Positions 49,301 to 57,317 of a stretch of 64,000 bases of DNA are shown here, in pieces (the stretch's first letter is position 1; each line of letters starts with the position of its first letter). Both the position numbers and the translations under genes were made by a program. Origin of the DNA: Chrysoperla carnea (taxonomy: Eukaryota > Arthropoda > Insecta > Neuroptera > Chrysopidae); NCBI RefSeq assembly GCF_905475395.1, contig NC_058340.1, positions 76,300,181 to 76,364,180 of the forward strand, written 5' to 3'. The notes below the pieces were generated by a model. It saw only the letters and a list, made by a program, of their open reading frames with translations. It searched no databases and was not told the origin of the DNA.

Positions 49301-50115
49301 TAGGAATGGAAATCCATAAAACAACGAATGAAATCAAGATAACTCAACATAAAATGACTTTGCGATTACTAAATGAATTCAATATGATGGAATGTCGTTC
49401 TGTTGAAACACCAATGGAACAAAATTTTCAGATAGATGAAACACAACAGGTTTTGGTAAACATTCCTTACAGAAGATTGGTGTGTAGTTTGATGTATCTT
49501 GCAGTCGTCAGTAGACCGGATATAACTTTCAGTGTATCAGTGTTAAGTCGATACCTTGATAAACCTACGATGCAACTTTGGAAAGCTGCAAAACGAATCC
49601 TAAGATACCTAAGTGCAACAATGGATTATGGAATCAAATTCGAAAAAGGAGAAAGTGGTTTAGAAGGAATGTGTGATGCTGATTGGGGTGGAGATAAACA
49701 AAGCAGGAAAAGTATTAGCGGATTTGCTGGTTTTCATTCTGGAAATATTATTGCATGGCACTCAAGGAAACAAAATTGTGTCGCACTGTCATCTATGGAA
49801 GCAGAATATGTGTCAGCAAGTATTGCAACGCAAGAATTGGTAAATTTGAAAGGTGTTTTATCCGAATTTGGTGAATCAGTTCCAATTATATTAAAAATTG
49901 ACAATCTGAGTGCAATTTCTTTAGTTAAAAACTTTGAAAACTCAAAAAGAAGTAAACACATTGAAATCAAGTATCACTTTATAAAAGATTTGTGTAATAA
50001 AAAACAGGTTGTTTTGAAATACGTGTGCTCAAAAGAAAACTGTTCAGACATTTTCACAAAAGCTCTTGGCAGAGAAAAATTTCAAAATTTTAGAAACCTT
50101 TTTGTGAGTGCTTAA
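46303..50115 (+). CDS. Copia-4 Gag-Pol polyprotein, full length
   Basis: The start is ATG 46303 (MAVNNIVVPI), preferred over the upstream GTG at 46279; about 1270 residues, a normal copia length. Gag of UBN2 type covers about residues 1-200. The knuckle CFTCGSTLHIQVYC is near 205, the protease LDSGASNHF near 294, the integrase zinc domain LWHKRLGHAS...CSSCVEGK near 421-455. The triad is D in HSDICGP (474), D in FDNGGEF (537), E in NGKSERMNRT (573). RT: RWIFKIKEGG (829), IDVPTAFLNG, catalytic FVDD (964; YVDD is commoner). RNase H: CDADWGG (1124), SMEAEYVSA (1165), KIDNLSA (1199), and terminal SDIFTKAL. No stop or shift is visible. Confidence 0.97.
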   Translation: MAVNNIVVPILEANNYNNWEFRMKLILQRENCSKALEDPPEETATNEVKLSFSKADIKAQSLIVQGVSDKHLDIIKDCTSAKSQFESLKNVFVRTSSFTKLSLWRKLINLKHDVNEGLEDHFFKFETIIRELKDQGSNINDSDQVCHFLLSLPSKYDIVVTAIETIKDVKMDFVKSRLLDEELKISSKDSIENETVFKASTNKGCFTCGSTLHIQVYCPKRKVPPHREGNKNFQQNNRGWNTNYKNYQNESYQNKRDNYRESKQAANTAEDTYVNLYAANVCNEKTGKIVFVLDSGASNHFVQDCLEPVMHDVEKLTHFVEICTANGQVMRTNKQGVLKAECQGRKINIKALIVPGIKHNLISASKMTDNGHKIIVEQEKTIITSNNFNLECEKENGLFVLKLDEIIKKAENCQVMVENLWHKRLGHASKEAIAKLGLKMSDTICSSCVEGKATRYPFKRNEQKAKTIGELVHSDICGPINPGTYDEGKYFQVILDDCSHFVVVKILKFKNEAEKNIKEYVNEMERQFDIRVKRFRFDNGGEFSSENFKNFCRQKGIRLEYTMAYSPQQNGKSERMNRTLLNMIRTKIADSGIPKTLWGEALKCSVYELNRTPTTGLESNQTPSIMWHGRNDISKLKIFGCRSWFTIMPKGSKLEPKAKKAVMVGYCGGGYRLWLPDENKIIKSRDVRFDENIMEYKFKNNEEKRYLRAEVDVDQEEETEINTKKIETDEENEENKNHEESEEEDVVSANTRTKSGRSITRPKNLSDYEIYEAYCLLSSSSEEPKTYKEAAKSPEWQQAIERELESHKKLETWSLAELPEDKIAIDTRWIFKIKEGGQKKARLVAKGFQVPKEDEEFSYSPVCRLSTIRILLSITIQRNWTLSQIDVPTAFLNGILENDVYIKTPEGLNCQSQVLKLNRALYGLRNAPKCWNIKFNEVMTKLKFNRSEYDYCLYKNNDVYLILFVDDALITGPKEKVEKLVKDLYIEFNVKNIKEVKMFLGMEIHKTTNEIKITQHKMTLRLLNEFNMMECRSVETPMEQNFQIDETQQVLVNIPYRRLVCSLMYLAVVSRPDITFSVSVLSRYLDKPTMQLWKAAKRILRYLSATMDYGIKFEKGESGLEGMCDADWGGDKQSRKSISGFAGFHSGNIIAWHSRKQNCVALSSMEAEYVSASIATQELVNLKGVLSEFGESVPIILKIDNLSAISLVKNFENSKRSKHIEIKYHFIKDLCNKKQVVLKYVCSKENCSDIFTKALGREKFQNFRNLFVSA

Positions 50116-50235
50116 ATTATATTAATTGAAATGTGTACTTTTTTATTTTTTTTTATAATTGAAATTTTTTTTATTTTGTTTTACAATTGAAATGTATACT
50201 TTATTTTTTTTTAATACATTTAAATTGAGGCGGTG
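50116..50235 (+). other. Copia-4 3' untranslated region
   Basis: T-rich, with TTTTATTTTTTTTTATAATTG-like text repeated about three times, ending in GAGGCGGTG before the 3' LTR. Confidence 0.7.
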
Positions 50236-50454
50236 TGTTAGATATTAAAATTGAAATACGCGCCTCTTATAATTTTATGTAAACAATGTATACCTAGATG
50301 GCACATATGTAAACATTATAATATAGCAAGGAGAGTTCCAACATGTGTGTAAAAAGGTGACTGTAATGAATAAAACTAAATTGATTGTAATCGATCTTTT
50401 TTATTATATTAAATCATTCAACAAATTTATCTTTCAATAAACATAAATTTATCA
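50236..50454 (+). repeat. Copia-4 3' LTR
   Basis: It appears identical to 45910-46128 and is followed by the GTCAG duplication. Confidence 0.97.
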
Positions 50455-51822
50455 GTCAGAACAGTTCTAGCTGTGATAAATAAATATAACCTAGATGCAG
50501 AACAGATGGATGTAAAAACAGCATTTTTATATGGAAAATTAGATGAATTAATTTATATGGAAATACCTGAGGGACTAGAAAATGGAGATAAAATTAAAAG
50601 AACCAAGGTATGTAAATTAAATAAATCATTATACGGTCTTAAAATTAGCCCTAAAAAGTGGAACAATAGATTTTCAGAAGTTGCTCGAAAACTAGGATTA
50701 GAAAATGATGTGAATGAACCTTGTTTGTACACATGGAGAAAAGAAGGTAAAATGGCTGTGCTAGCGCTGTATGTAGATGATATGATAGCAGCTAGTAATT
50801 ATCCTGAAAAATTAGAAGAAATTAAAACAGTGTTAAAATCTGAGTTTGAAATGAAAATGTTGGGTGAGCCCAAAATGTTTCTTGGTATGAAAATAGAAAG
50901 AGATAGATCAAATCAAGAAATGTTAATTTCACAACCAGATTATATTGAAAAGATTCTAGAACGTTTCAATATGAAGGAATGCAAGCCACAAAACACTCCC
51001 ATGGTCACTAGACAAGTGAAACATAGAAGTGAAAAAGGAAAAATAAAACAAAATGAAAATCAAGTCAGTTCCAAAGTAGATGCAAAACTCAAAGTACCTT
51101 ATCGAGAAGCTATTGGGAGTCTATTATATTTAGCTGGCACCACTAGACCAGATATATCGTATGCGGTCAACTATTTATCTAGAAGACAATTAAATACTAC
51201 TGAAGAAGACTGGGTAGAAGTCAAAAGAATTTTTAGATACCTTAGAGGAACTTCGAACGTAGGTTTAAGATTTAGAGGTCTTACAAATAATTTAGAAGCG
51301 GTAACAGATGCAAGTTTTAGAGACTGTGAAGAATCAACCTCAACCAGTGGGTATGTGATTCATCTATACGGTGATACGGTGGCTTGGAGAAGCCACAAGC
51401 AGAATTATCCATCCCTGTCAACTTGTCAAGCTGAATACTTGGCAATGAGCGAAGTATGTCAGGAAGTTATTTCATTAGATAAGGCAATTAGGGACATGGT
51501 AGGTAAAACAAATTATCCTGTTACAATTAGATGCGATAATAAATCGGCAGGAGCGTGTACTCAAAAAGAAGGTCATCATAAACTAAAAAGTTTTGATGAT
51601 GATTTAGATGTAATTAAATCTAATTTAAATATTAGAGAAATTAAGGGTCAAAAGGTTCCTATGGCGGAAACACACGGTGATTTCATTAAGTCGTGTGTAT
51701 CTAGAGGTCAGATAAAGGTAGAATGGGTACCTACAGATGAAAATATCGCTGATATAATGACAAAACCTCTACCTTCTAGTTCTCATGAAAAACATAGAGA
51801 TAAAATTATGAATTTAATTTAA
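50455..51822 (+). CDS. Copia-3 gag-pol, RT and RNase H part after Copia-4
   Basis: The frame resumes at the duplicated target and stays open to 51822. RT residues include MDVKTAFLYGKL, NKSLYGLKISPKKWN, the catalytic YVDD, and FLGMKIERD. GSLLYLAGTTRPDISYAV leads into RNase H: VTDASFRD, LSTCQAEYLAMSE and RCDNKSAGA, then ENIADIMTKPL. In RNase H the first acidic motif reads TDAS rather than the usual DADW/DSDW. Together with 42572-45909 the polyprotein would be about 1565 residues, split only by Copia-4. Confidence 0.93.
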   Translation, partial: VRTVLAVINKYNLDAEQMDVKTAFLYGKLDELIYMEIPEGLENGDKIKRTKVCKLNKSLYGLKISPKKWNNRFSEVARKLGLENDVNEPCLYTWRKEGKMAVLALYVDDMIAASNYPEKLEEIKTVLKSEFEMKMLGEPKMFLGMKIERDRSNQEMLISQPDYIEKILERFNMKECKPQNTPMVTRQVKHRSEKGKIKQNENQVSSKVDAKLKVPYREAIGSLLYLAGTTRPDISYAVNYLSRRQLNTTEEDWVEVKRIFRYLRGTSNVGLRFRGLTNNLEAVTDASFRDCEESTSTSGYVIHLYGDTVAWRSHKQNYPSLSTCQAEYLAMSEVCQEVISLDKAIRDMVGKTNYPVTIRCDNKSAGACTQKEGHHKLKSFDDDLDVIKSNLNIREIKGQKVPMAETHGDFIKSCVSRGQIKVEWVPTDENIADIMTKPLPSSSHEKHRDKIMNLI

Positions 51823-51934
51823 TTTAATAAGATAGATTTAATTAAAATCTCTAATTTGTTTATTATATTTCAGAAAAACCCGCTAAACCAGAAGAAAAGA
51901 AATAGATGCTGCTGATTAGAAAAGTGCGCAGTGG

Positions 51935-51975
<41 letters not shown>

Positions 51976-52284
51976 ATTATTATTATCACTAGAAAATAAG
52001 TTTATCATAGTTTATCACAGTATTTTCAAAAAGGGTTCGATATTGTTTTTTTTCTAAAAAGGTACAGAGTAATTAAGAAGTACCAAAGAACCTAAACTAA
52101 TAAGTTTTTTTTTGTTTTTTTTTATGTTTAAGCTATCACACCAAATAGATAGTGTCTTATAAAATTAGAAGTAAATTTATAAGGAGATATTATTATTTTT
52201 TATTATTAGATGTAATCTTTAAGTACAAAATAAGATATTTTTGTTAAGAATAACTTAGATTTAAGAAAACGCAAAGGGAGGGAG
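51823..52284 (+). other. Copia-3 3' untranslated region
   Basis: It contains TTTATTATATTTCAG ending 51873, a good splice acceptor, then a short frame to a TAG at 51903-51905. A 36-base A run lies at 51937-51972. AAAGGGAGGGAG abuts the 3' LTR. Confidence 0.6.
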
Positions 52285-52575
52285 TGTTGGAGAAGACTTT
52301 ACGTTTTCTCATACTTGAGTAAGTGCGCTTGGCAGTGCGCACTATGTCATGGCGGCTTTGCACCCCTCCACTCGCTTTTTGGGACATATCCAACTCTGAC
52401 TCGAGCAAGCAGACGAGCAACAAGTTCAATAGATATATGTATTTTTTGAATACACATAATTATTAAATAATAATTAATAAAGATATAGAAGACTATAATA
52501 ATAAGTCAAGTGTTTAATTAATTAACGGAACCTATAATCTCCTCTCCTCAACAAAATTAAATATAAAGTCTAAAA
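52285..52575 (+). repeat. Copia-3 3' LTR
   Basis: Appears identical to 40193-40483; followed by the CATTG duplication. Confidence 0.95.
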
Positions 52576-52743
52576 CATTGTAGCGGAGAAAATTGTAGCA
52601 ACACAGTCCGCGTCGAAGAAGACGACATTTTCTTTGACGTCGATGAATTAGATTTTCCCTCCCAAGTGGTTCACTGGCAACGAAACACAACAAACATGAC
52701 CACGAAGAAGAAGTTTAGCCAGAATCGGTCTCACCAACACTAA
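52576..52743 (+). pseudogene. Element B gene, end of the Cys-rich finger and C-terminus
   Basis: After the CATTG duplication the frame gives CSGENCSNTVRVEEDD, which completes the Cys-rich finger begun at 40100 (CGC, C, CGC, C, C, C, C, C). An acidic tail FFDVDELDFPS follows, then a stop at 52741. The finger spacing resembles the C8 zinc finger reported for Academ transposases. Confidence 0.7.
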
Positions 52744-52972
52744 ATGCAGAAATTAGAAGTAATTCTCCGGACGAACAACCAAAAACAAAAAAACGCAAGT
52801 GCACAGCAAAAAAAACAACGTGAAAATTAACATTGACATGTAAACATGAATAAAGTTGAACATTAAAGTACGTAAAACAATGTATGTTTAAAATACACCA
52901 AGAAAATAAAAAGTAAAATCAAGTACTCCTTTTCAAAATTTTAAAAAACTTACTTTCAGATTTTTTAGCAAG
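52744..52972. other. 3' flank of the element B gene
   Basis: Short stretch with another frame rich in Lys/Gln (to 52830), then AT-rich sequence up to the right TIR. No separate gene. Confidence 0.4.
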
Positions 52973-53341
52973 CTGTATTTCAAAAACGGTAAGTTTTACA
53001 AAAAAAATTGTTTAAATGAAAGTTGAAGCTAATTTTGAGTCAAACAACTTTTTCATTTACAATTTTACAAAAAAATCATTTTTTCTTAATGAAAACCGTG
53101 AAAAACAGTTTTTTTTGATACTTTAGCGCCACCTACTTTTTGTAATTTAACTCGTATGACGTTGCTCCATTTTTTATTTGAAAAACTTTTTTCTTAAACC
53201 AATAGATTCCGAGAAAAACGCAAATTTTTTTGGATTTTCTCAAAAACAGCGGAACGAAAAATTCTCAATTTTTTTTAAAGTTATTTACATGCCCCCCTAA
53301 CGATCTATAACCTCAGCTCCACCATTGAAATTTTTTCCAGT
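52973..53341 (-). repeat. Element B right TIR
   Basis: Inverted copy of 36649-37066 without the two extra pieces; ends TGAAATTTTTTCCAG. Confidence 0.85.
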
Positions 53342-53766
53342 CAAAATGCCAGATTTACTGTACCATATAACCTCATTTTTAATAAGACAATCCATAAAAT
53401 GGGTGGTGAATATGATTATCAATTGTTTAAAAAATTCTTTGAAAATGGCAATCAATTGAAAAAAATATTTTTTAAATTTATACCTTTATTCTCGTTTTAT
53501 TAAAACATTAAAAAATATATATTATAAATTTATATATCCAATACTCTCAAAATTAATCCTTACATTAAAAAATAAGAAATACTTTAAAGTTATTTTAGGC
53601 TGTTCTGCCATCTACATGAAAAAAAAAATCTTCCATAACGCCAAATCGTAAAAAACTAAACATTGTTTAGCCAGCGTCAAGCATCGTCATGAAAATACAC
53701 CTTTAGATCATGAGAATCATACAACGGCAATTATATTTTTTTTACATATTTGTAAGTTTGTTCTTT
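53342..53766. other. Non-coding stretch downstream of the zinc-finger gene
   Basis: AT-rich. 53668-53705 is an inverted copy of the dispersed motif at 36389 and 36486 (CCAGCGTCAAGCATCGTCAT). The polyadenylation region of the zinc-finger gene (minus strand) should lie here. Confidence 0.5.
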
Positions 53767-55103
53767 TTACCAACTGTGAATACGTTTATGTCGAACTAAA
53801 TGAGCTTTCTGAGTAAATTTTTTATTACAAACATCACATGGAAATGGCTTTTCTCCACTATGGATACGTTTATGTGTAACTAAACTATGTTGAGAAGTAA
53901 ATGTTTTATTACAAACATCACATGAAAATGGTTTTGCCCCACTATGTGTTCGTTTATGTATAACTAAATTACAATGTTGAGTATAACTTTTATCACAAAA
54001 ATCACATGAAAATGGTTTATCTCTGCTATGAATACGTTTATGTTCAACTAAAGAACTTTGCTGAGTAAATCTTTTATTACAAATATCACATGGAAATGAT
54101 TTTTCTTCACTATGAATCCTTTTATGTCGAACTAAGTTAGGTTGATAAGTAAATGATTTATTACAGATATCACATGAAAATGGTTTTTCTCCAGAATGAA
54201 GCCGTTTGTGTTGAACTAAATAACTTTGCTGAGTAAATCTTTTATAACAAATGTCACATGAAAATGGTTTTTCTCCGCTATGAATTCGTTTATGTTGAAC
54301 TAAATTACACTGTTGAGTATACCTTTTATTACAAATATCACATGAAAATGGTTTTTCTCCGCTATGAATTCGTTTATGTTGAACTAAATTACACTGTTGA
54401 GTATACCTTTTATTACAAATATCACATGGAAATGGTTTTTCTCCACTATGGATACGTTTATGTGTAACTAAACTATGTTGAGAAGTAAATGTTTTATTAC
54501 AAATATCACATGGAAATGGTTTTTCTCCGGTATGCATTCTTTTATGTAGAACTAAATAGCTTGAGTCACTAAATGATTTATTACAAATATCACATGAAAA
54601 TGATTTTTCTTCACTATGAATCCTTTTATGTCGAACTAAGTTAGGTTGATAAGTAAATGATTTCTTACAGATATCACATGAAAATGGTTTTTCTCCAGAA
54701 TGAAGCCGTTTGTGTTGAATTAAATAACGTTGCTGAGTAAATTTTTTATTACAAATATCACATGAAAATTGTTTTTCTCCTAAAACAATTTCATCTAATA
54801 TTTCACTTTTAATAATCAGTTCTATATGTAAGTCTTTTTCAAGCTTAATTTTTCGTAATTAATTGTGCACAATTTTTTATCATTTTCACTAACAGATTCA
54901 TGTTTTACACTTATAATGTTATCACTAGCGTTGCTGCCTTCTTCTGGTTTTTCATTTTTAATTTGTCCAACTTCCATTTTACCTTTGTCATATATTCTTT
55001 CATTCTTTATCATGAATTCTGTATTAAATTCATTTTCAAGTTTAATATTTCCTTCATTGATAAAAAAATGATTACTTGTATTAACAAATGAATTATTTGC
55101 CAT
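53767..55103 (-). CDS. C2H2 zinc-finger protein, 12 fingers, with one apparent frameshift
   Basis: 55103-54822 encodes MANNSFVNTSNHFF... , an acidic and polar N-terminus without a ZAD, KRAB or BTB domain. Near 54828, at AAAAA, the frame shifts by one base; the rest reads through EILDEIVLGEKQFSCDIC into 12 tandem C2H2 fingers of the form CDICNK.FTxxxxLVxHKRIHSGEKPF, ending RIHSW at 53767. The intact frame from 54537 alone covers nine fingers. The conserved linkers fit a nuclear DNA-binding factor. Fingers 1-3 and 7-9 are near duplicates, as are 5 and 6, and 4 and 11. The shift may be a sequence error, a pseudogene lesion or a missed intron. It is the only likely host gene. Confidence 0.8.
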
Positions 55104-55292
55104 TTTGTTTTAAATTTAATATTAGGTATCTGTAATCAAACTTATCCATCCAAGGTTTTAGCATCAATTCCCGATTTAGACACCAAAGAAGGCACCATAG
55201 AATACATCGGTAAAACAGAAGCGAAAGTCAATGCTAATTTTTATCGCATGGCATTTAATGCCATCTCTGAAGATCAACGCGAACTAAATTAG
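55104..55292 (+). other. Unidentified coding-like fragment
   Basis: From about 55133 to a TAG at 55290-55292 one frame gives YPSKVLASIPDLDTKEG and then IEYIGKTEAKVNANFYRMAF and SEDQREL. Its composition is richer in G+C than the flanks and the residue pattern looks coded. I do not recognise it. It may be an exon of a lost gene or a transferred fragment. It sits head to head with the zinc-finger gene. Confidence 0.35.
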
Positions 55293-55919
55293 TATAATCG
55301 TCAAAATAGATCTCATTATTATCTCATATAATAAGTTTCTTATCTTGAATACTAAGTTTATTGTCTTATAAAATTCAATCATAATAAGTTCTACGTAATT
55401 TTTAAAATTGAATTTTTAAAAAATTTTTTTTAAGTTACTTAAATATTATAAGTTTTCTAATGTCATGTAAATAGGATGAATATCATTTTCATACAAGCTC
55501 ATATATTTTATAAATATTAAATTTTTATCTTTTATTTTGTGTGTTCAATTTTCAATAACTTCCTATTCCATTTTAGGCTTGAAATATAACTTGTATTAAC
55601 CAAGAAAATTCATATTTTCAAAAATATGAATTTTCCTGAATTAAAGAAAAACTGTAAGTTTTTCGGTATCTCTGCAAATGGATTCACAATCTACTTAAAA
55701 AATGCTTGAAATCGTTTTTTTCTGATAATCTAAGATGATTTTTAAGAAAAAGTGCTTAAACTGAACTTTTACCGAAAGTGATAATAAGTTAACTTTTAAA
55801 TCTATAAATTTCCTAAAACATTTACTTATACATTTTTTTCTTAAATTAATATTTATAATATATATTATAATAAGTTATAACGCGTTTAATGTCGCAACCT
55901 CCGGGTGCAAGATTAATAC
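55293..55919. other. AT-rich non-coding stretch
   Basis: No gene seen. Several ATAAGTT/TAATAAGTT pieces recur between 55310 and 55880. Confidence 0.45.
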
Positions 55920-56026
55920 AAAAAGAAGTGTACATAGTGTAATGACAAAAATTGAATAAATATATGAACAAGTGAAAAGAAACAATTGACTGAGTTAATT
56001 GTTGAAATATCATGTATAGACAGTGT
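55920..56026 (-). repeat. Dispersed repeat, copy 2
   Basis: Inverted relative of 14112-14205; shares GACTGAGTTAATTGTTG and GTATAGACAGTGT. Confidence 0.7.
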
Positions 56027-56454
56027 TGGTCACATCACACATACATACATGTCGCACATATATAACTGATATTCCCATATAATACATACCATAAATTTTA
56101 ACAAAAAAGTTTTTCGTTTATATTAAATATGTTGTTATTCTGGAAGTCATGTGTTTATGTATATTATGAAAAATGTACAATCTGGTTTTTTCTCCAGAGC
56201 GAATAAATAAGTCAGAAAAACTCTTAAATAATTCTTATTACAGCCGCACATTTATATAAAAAAACTTTAAGAAGTCTTAGTAACTCTTTTAGTAAGTTTA
56301 ATTAACTCTGAATAACTCTTCTGGAAGAGTTCGAAATCTTGGAATTACTCTGACCTTTTACGCCAAATCAAAAGTTATTCCGAGTTTATAAGATTTTTTC
56401 AAACTTTTTAAGAAAAAGTAAAAATTTAGAAACTGTCATTCGGACTTATTTTCA
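56027..56454. other. Non-coding stretch
   Basis: Nothing supported; T/A-rich with several AACTCTT pieces (56220-56350). Confidence 0.4.
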
Positions 56455-56462
56455 GTTTTGAC

Positions 56463-56754
56463 TATGGAGTGTAGAGTAAAAGGAGAACCATCTCTGTATA
56501 TAAAAAGTGTCCGTCGTAAAGCATTAAATAAGGAGTTGTTGTATCAAAAGTGTACATTTTAAAACATGTGCTCAAAGTAATAAGAGTAGGATAGAGAACT
56601 AAACAAGTTATTAGAGTAGGATAGAGAAACTTACATCAAACACCCTTTTGCTACACAAGCGCCATTATAGCCACTTTATTTAATGCTATTTTGTGGACAC
56701 TTTTTTGGTCAAACAGTCATAAGAGATTATTCTCCTTTTACTCTACACTCCATA
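56463..56754. mobile_element. MITE, 292 bp, with an 8-bp target duplication
   Basis: Ends are a perfect inverted repeat of 24 bases, starting TATGGAGTGTAGAGTAAAAG. GTTTTGAC is present at 56455-56462 and 56755-56762. An 8-bp duplication fits hAT- or P-type DNA transposons; the duplication also fits the hAT preference nTnnnnAn. No coding capacity. Confidence 0.85.
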
Positions 56755-56762
56755 GTTTTGAC

Positions 56763-57317
56763 AAAGAAATTTTCCCACAAGGTTATGTATGGGTAATATA
56801 GTAAATTATTAATATCTAAATAATAAAATATTATTGTTTCAATAGAAATCAAAGATCGTCAATCATCATCACTTGTCTTTACGTCGATTGGAAAAAAAAT
56901 CTCCATAATTTTGTAATTGAACGTCTAAAAAAATTTAGATCGTTTAGAAAGTTTTTTTTTTCTTTCTTAATAAACTAATTACCGTCAAACGGTATTTAAC
57001 TTCGACTTAAGTGAACCAACATTAACCATCAAACGATTGAAGTAGAAAAATAGGGGTCAGGTGTTAATGAGCGGCTAAGTAACTGGAGCTCTTTGACTAC
57101 CTAATGTTATAAATCTCCTATGCTTCTCAGCTTGTTCCCAGCAAATGCACGTGGTTAAATATAGGAGAAGGCAAAAACGATGATATAACGTTCGGCCATG
57201 TTCCATAACTATGTTTAAAAACGAATACGAAAAGTGTATTTTGAAATACTCTTTGGTATTTTTATTTTCCAAATACTCTTTGGTATTTTTATGATGACGC
57301 TTGACAGTGAGTTTGAG
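56763..57317. other. Non-coding stretch before the foldback element
   Basis: No gene supported. 57236-57295 repeats AATACTCTTTGGTATTTTTA twice. 57285-57316 resembles the dispersed motif at 36389 (ATGATGACGCTTGACAGTGA). Confidence 0.45.

Larger units (their letters stand above)
45910..50454 (+). mobile_element. Copia-4: intact Ty1/copia retrotransposon
   Basis: 219-bp LTRs (45910-46128, 50236-50454) look identical. GTCAG is duplicated at 45905-45909 and 50455-50459. GGTTATGGGCCCAGA follows the 5' LTR, the exact copia initiator tRNA-Met half-molecule primer site. A GAGGCGG purine stretch precedes the 3' LTR. One uninterrupted gag-pol frame. This is the youngest element of the window and a candidate for current activity. 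Confidence 0.97.
40193..52575 (+). mobile_element. Copia-3: complete Ty1/copia retrotransposon carrying Copia-4
   Basis: Two 291-bp LTRs (40193-40483, 52285-52575) appear identical. The 5-bp duplication CATTG lies at 40188-40192 and 52576-52580. GGTTATGGGACCAAC follows the 5' LTR as primer site, and AAAGGGAGGGAG precedes the 3' LTR. LTRs begin TG but end AAAA rather than CA. It interrupts the Cys-rich finger of gene B and is itself interrupted at 45910 by Copia-4. Its own length without Copia-4 is about 7.8 kb, large for copia because of a long leader and an extra upstream ORF. Confidence 0.95.
36649..53341 (+). mobile_element. TIR element B: second Academ-like transposon, 16.7 kb with nested Copia-3 and Copia-4
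   Basis: 36649-37066 is repeated inverted at 52973-53341. Both outer ends read CTGGAAAAAATTTCAATG outward-in. Within lies one gene of the same family as in element A, interrupted by Copia-3. Removing Copia-3 leaves about 4.3 kb. Target duplication not found; the dispersed motif just outside on each side (36389-36535, 53668-53705) may mean the true ends lie further out. Confidence 0.7.

Noticed and set aside
52244..52429. Minus-strand frame, also seen at 40044-40337
   Set aside because: Mostly the antisense of the Copia-3 LTR; it appears twice only because the LTR does.
54258..54467. Plus-strand frame with a repeated MVFLRYEFVYVELNYTVEY pattern
   Set aside because: It is the antisense shadow of duplicated zinc fingers 5 and 6 on the minus strand.
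55104..55292. Assigning the fragment to a bacterial endosymbiont gene
   Set aside because: Composition alone is weak and I recognise no family; kept only as unidentified.
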